Positions 61,356 through 64,000 of a DNA stretch of 64,000 bases are shown piece after piece. Under the pieces are notes generated by a model. The model saw only the letters and a program-made list of their open reading frames with translations. It had not been told where the DNA came from and searched no databases. Position 1 is the stretch's first letter, and the number at the start of each line of letters is the position of its first letter. The DNA is from an uncultured Christensenellaceae bacterium (GTDB lineage: Bacteria; Bacillota; Clostridia; Christensenellales; Borkfalkiaceae), in NCBI GenBank assembly GCA_910588695.1, contig CAJUOV010000010.1, positions 5,640 to 69,639 on the forward strand, written 5' to 3'. A program made the translations under genes and the position numbers.

Positions 61356-63752
61356 TTATTTTACCTTATATACGAGTATCGAATAAGCCGGTACCCTGTT
61401 CGAATTGTTGCCCGTCATTCCGTTTCCGTACAAGAGCGTTGCGCCCGCCGGAACCGAATAATTCGCGAGAGCGGCCGCTTTGGTCGCATTGACGTAGACG
61501 AGGACCTCGCTGTTCGCATCCTGCACGGAGTAGCATACGATGCTGCCCGTCGTATAGTGGTTGACCACCTTTCCTCTTGCAAGAACAGGATTTTCCTTCC
61601 TGATCCTGATAAACGTCTTATAGGTGTTATAGATCGAATCTGTTTCCTTACTTTGTTCGTTTGCGCCGTGAAGCTGAGCATTGAGCGAATCCCACGTCAT
61701 AACGTAGTTGTTAAAGCCGATGGGATACTTGCAGTTGTTTTTACTGCCGCCGAGCTCCGTCGTCCACTTCATGGGCTGACGGTACCATCTGTCCTCGTGT
61801 CCCGATCCGTCGCCTGCGGGATTATCCGTAAGCGTTCCGAACATTCCGAGCTCGTCTCCGTTATAGATCCAGGTCATGCCGGGAACGGTAAGGCTCATGC
61901 CCGCCCAAAGTTTTGCAAGTCTTTCGGACAAGTTCCATGCATCGTCGCCGAGGACGGCATCCCTCGAAACGCCCACGTCCGTAGCGAATAACTTATCGCG
62001 GGCGCGCTGAACGTCGTGATTGGACGTGAACACGCCGTCGATGTAGTCACTGCGGAAGAGGGAGAAATCGAATTGCGCCGCGCCGTACTGATTCATGATT
62101 TTCTTCGCATTCTCGGAAGCGGCGCTTGAAGAACCCTTTGCGATCCGGGTAAGCGCGTAGGTCGTATCGTAATACCAGTTAAAGTTAAACTGCGAATCCA
62201 GCCCTCCGTATAAGCCTGCAAGTTTCGCGGGATCGCCGTTGAAGTTCTCGCCGACGAGAATCGCATTGGGATAGCTTGCTTTGAGCTTCGCGTTGAACTC
62301 CATAAAGAAGTGTGCGTCTTTGTTCATGTCGAAGGAGTAATCCCCGTCTTCCACCACCCAGCTCGACTGATCGCGGCTCTCGTTCGCCATGTAGATATGC
62401 TTCACGGCGTCGAGGCGGAAACCGTCTAAGCCGAAGCTCATCCAGTAGAGCGCAACTTCCAGAATCGCGTCGCGCGTTGCCTGATTGTCGAAATTGAGTT
62501 CGGGCATGGAGGAACCGAAACTCGAATAGAAATAATACCCGTTCGAATCCTTAAACCATTGCTTTTGTTTGTCCTGAGGCAGACTGCTTACGTAGTCCTC
62601 GTTCTGCCAGGTGTAGAAATTGCGGTAATCGATTTCTTTCTCGGTACCATCGGGCAGTTTCACCGTTTCCTTCACAAGTCTTTGCGATTTCAAAAACCAC
62701 GGGTTGGAGGGCGACGTATGGTTGAGAACGAAATCCATAAGGACCTTCATTCCTTTCTCGTGCGCCTTATACACAAGCTCGCGGTAATCGTCGAGCGTAC
62801 CGAAACGGGGATCTACCGTAAAGTAGTCCATAATATCGTAACCGTGATAGGAGTTAGACTGCTGGAAAGGCGTGAGCCAAAGCGTATCAACGCCCAACTC
62901 TTTCAGATAATCGAGTTTTTGGATAACGCCGCGCAGATCTCCCATGCCGTCGCCGTCGCTGTCCGCAAACGAGGCAATGAACACCTGATAACCGACGCTG
63001 TTTTCTTCCCAGCCCTGCGCAACGGACTGCTGTTTGTAAACAGTGTTGTTTCCTTTGTTGGAAACTACGTCGTACTTCGTGACAGCCGAGCCCGGTTCGA
63101 GTCCCTCGTAAGGATCGTACACTTCCGCGCCCGCAAACACGGGAGAACCGCTCCCCACTTCGCCCTGACGGACAAACCAGTGATAGTCGCCCTTGCTGCG
63201 TTTTGCATCCTCTAAAATAACGTATACGTCGCCGCCGTCGTTCACCCAAAAGCCGGAACCGTTTTCGCGGCTATCCTGCGAGAATACCTGAACACCCAAA
63301 CGGAGCGCTTCGTTGTAGTTGATGATGAGCCCTTTATTATTGAGCGTTGCCTCGTTCCAACCCGCGTCGTTATAGGTAGCCGAAAGGTCGATATCGTACA
63401 CCGCGCCCGATTCGTCTATCTTCATCGGGAAGAACGCTCTGCCTTCGCTGTTCGTGGGGAAATACTCCCACACCCAAAGTCCCCAGTCGCCGTATACCTT
63501 GGAATCTATCTGCGACGAATACGCGGGAGCCGTTGCGGAATTCACTTTCCCCTGCTCGGATTCGGAATGCGAACCGCGAAGATAGTGAATATATAAATGG
63601 TTCTTTTCTCCCCAATCAAGATTCTGTTCGTATTTTTGCGCCGCCCCGTCGTCCGGCACATACGGTTTATCCGTCTTTCCGCACGCCGCGAATATGCAGC
63701 CGAACAGCATGATGAACACAGCGATAAAACAGACGATACTTTTCTTCCTCAT
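61356..63752 (-). CDS. secreted alpha-amylase/pullulanase-like lipoprotein with CBM41-like N-terminus
   Basis: 798 residues from MRKKSIVCF. Lipobox F-A-A-C anchors it to the outer face of the membrane. Near the N-terminus LYIHYLRG...YGDWGLWVWEYFP matches the CBM41 starch-binding pattern. The GH13 domain begins around 255 with VGYQVFIASFADSDGDGMGD (calcium-type loop) and contains DFVLNH, GFRLDAVKH (nucleophile), LVGENF (acid/base) and TSNHDVQRA. A C-terminal beta domain ends ILVYKVK. GGAGG precedes the ATG at 63752; an ATG six codons earlier has no ribosome site. First gene of the operon. Confidence 0.92.
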   Translation of the reverse strand: MRKKSIVCFIAVFIMLFGCIFAACGKTDKPYVPDDGAAQKYEQNLDWGEKNHLYIHYLRGSHSESEQGKVNSATAPAYSSQIDSKVYGDWGLWVWEYFPTNSEGRAFFPMKIDESGAVYDIDLSATYNDAGWNEATLNNKGLIINYNEALRLGVQVFSQDSRENGSGFWVNDGGDVYVILEDAKRSKGDYHWFVRQGEVGSGSPVFAGAEVYDPYEGLEPGSAVTKYDVVSNKGNNTVYKQQSVAQGWEENSVGYQVFIASFADSDGDGMGDLRGVIQKLDYLKELGVDTLWLTPFQQSNSYHGYDIMDYFTVDPRFGTLDDYRELVYKAHEKGMKVLMDFVLNHTSPSNPWFLKSQRLVKETVKLPDGTEKEIDYRNFYTWQNEDYVSSLPQDKQKQWFKDSNGYYFYSSFGSSMPELNFDNQATRDAILEVALYWMSFGLDGFRLDAVKHIYMANESRDQSSWVVEDGDYSFDMNKDAHFFMEFNAKLKASYPNAILVGENFNGDPAKLAGLYGGLDSQFNFNWYYDTTYALTRIAKGSSSAASENAKKIMNQYGAAQFDFSLFRSDYIDGVFTSNHDVQRARDKLFATDVGVSRDAVLGDDAWNLSERLAKLWAGMSLTVPGMTWIYNGDELGMFGTLTDNPAGDGSGHEDRWYRQPMKWTTELGGSKNNCKYPIGFNNYVMTWDSLNAQLHGANEQSKETDSIYNTYKTFIRIRKENPVLARGKVVNHYTTGSIVCYSVQDANSEVLVYVNATKAAALANYSVPAGATLLYGNGMTGNNSNRVPAYSILVYKVK

Positions 63753-63800
63753 AATTTCCTCCGTTTTCATAAAATCTGCCGAAAAATCGGCTTACTTCCC

Positions 63801-63814
63801 ATTAACCGTTTAAC
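63801..63814. promoter_or_regulatory. LacI-type operator, proximal copy
   Basis: ATTAACCGTTTAAC, a near-palindrome around a central CG as in LacI-family operators. Identical to the copy 52 bp away. Confidence 0.7.
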
Positions 63815-63827
63815 ATATATTTTATTA

Positions 63828-63845
63828 TCAGGCTTTTCAGCCTGA
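63828..63845 (-). other. small hairpin between the two operators
   Basis: TCAGGCT with AGCCTGA, four-base loop, in the leader of the amylase message. No T-run, so not a terminator. Confidence 0.45.
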
Positions 63846-63852
63846 ATGTTTC

Positions 63853-63866
63853 ATTAACCGTTTAAC
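63853..63866. promoter_or_regulatory. LacI-type operator, distal copy
   Basis: Second exact ATTAACCGTTTAAC, five helical turns from the first, about 40 bases downstream of the predicted transcription start. Confidence 0.7.
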
Positions 63867-63912
63867 GATTTTAAAAAATGTGATTTATTTTTAAACTTTT
63901 ATAATTATTAAC

Positions 63913-63941
63913 ATTCTACCATATGATGGTAATCTTGTCAA
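63913..63941 (-). promoter_or_regulatory. promoter of the alpha-glucan operon
   Basis: Minus strand TTGACA (63936-63941), 17-base spacer, TAGAAT (63913-63918). The spacer contains an inverted repeat TACCAT-N3-ATGGTA (63917-63931). Leader of about 150 bases. Confidence 0.85.
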
Positions 63942-63972
63942 TAGTTATCCGAAAAAAAATTATGAATTTATC

Positions 63973-64000
63973 CAACAAAAAAACTCTATCCGAAGATAGA
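63973..64000 (-). terminator. terminator of an upstream gene (at window edge)
   Basis: Minus strand TCTATC, UUCG-type loop, GATAGA (63985-64000), then GTTTTTTTG. The gene it serves lies outside the window and the stem may continue past the edge. Confidence 0.75.

Overview
The window looks like a low-to-medium GC Gram-positive anaerobe of the class Clostridia (Bacillota). Evidence: A/T-rich sigma-A promoters with strong GGAGG ribosome sites, RNase J, a TrmR/TrhP pair, a SpoVAD-type sporulation gene, lipoprotein signal peptides and no outer-membrane genes. A gut lineage such as Christensenellales or a relative is my inference only. No plasmid, phage, insertion sequence or CRISPR array is visible.

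Layout. (1) 1-8120, minus strand: one promoter and an operon that makes GDP-mannose and then GDP-L-fucose (mannose-6-P isomerase fusion, phosphohexomutase, ManC, Gmd, Fcl), running into a glycosyltransferase cut by the window edge. (2) 8213-14821, minus: a C-terminally truncated SpoVAD remnant, an esterase, tRNA-Ser, and a cluster with TrhP, TrmR (wobble-uridine modification), a TfoX-like protein, a membrane protein and RNase J. (3) 14902-21582, minus: a 1910-residue protein made of two kinds of tandem repeat, then a YihY-type membrane protein. (4) 21806-26364, minus: the str operon, rpsL-rpsG-fusA, and tuf with its own promoter. (5) 26576-29800, plus: pgk and tpiA, separated by a compact module of two paralogous XRE regulators around a divergent small gene, with four copies of one 19-bp operator. 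(6) 29879-44822, minus: a two-gene operon for a 4440-residue surface protein and a membrane protein carrying two copies of the domain that ends the 1910-residue protein. (7) 45164-49676: a small coiled-coil gene, gpmI, tmRNA, a second small gene, tRNA-Ala, and an A/T-rich acyltransferase behind a structured leader. (8) 50016-63752, minus: a nine-gene alpha-glucan operon: secreted amylase lipoprotein, unknown lipoprotein, LacI regulator, intracellular GH13 enzyme, MalE, MalF, MalG, an oversized MalK and glycogen phosphorylase.

How it fits together. The last operon is a full route for alpha-glucan use: outer-surface hydrolysis, maltodextrin uptake, cytoplasmic debranching or trimming, and phosphorolysis to glucose-1-phosphate. 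Two LacI-type operators 52 bp apart sit in its leader. The first operon feeds cell-surface fucosylation. The glycolytic genes pgk, tpiA and gpmI keep the canonical order and direction but are separated by accessory blocks.

Most unusual points: the XRE/operator module, with apparently leaderless transcripts and an operator filling a consensus promoter spacer; the uncharacterised domain shared by two distant loci; the attenuator-like leader before the acyltransferase; and the degenerate nucleotidyltransferase half of the ManC-ManA fusion.
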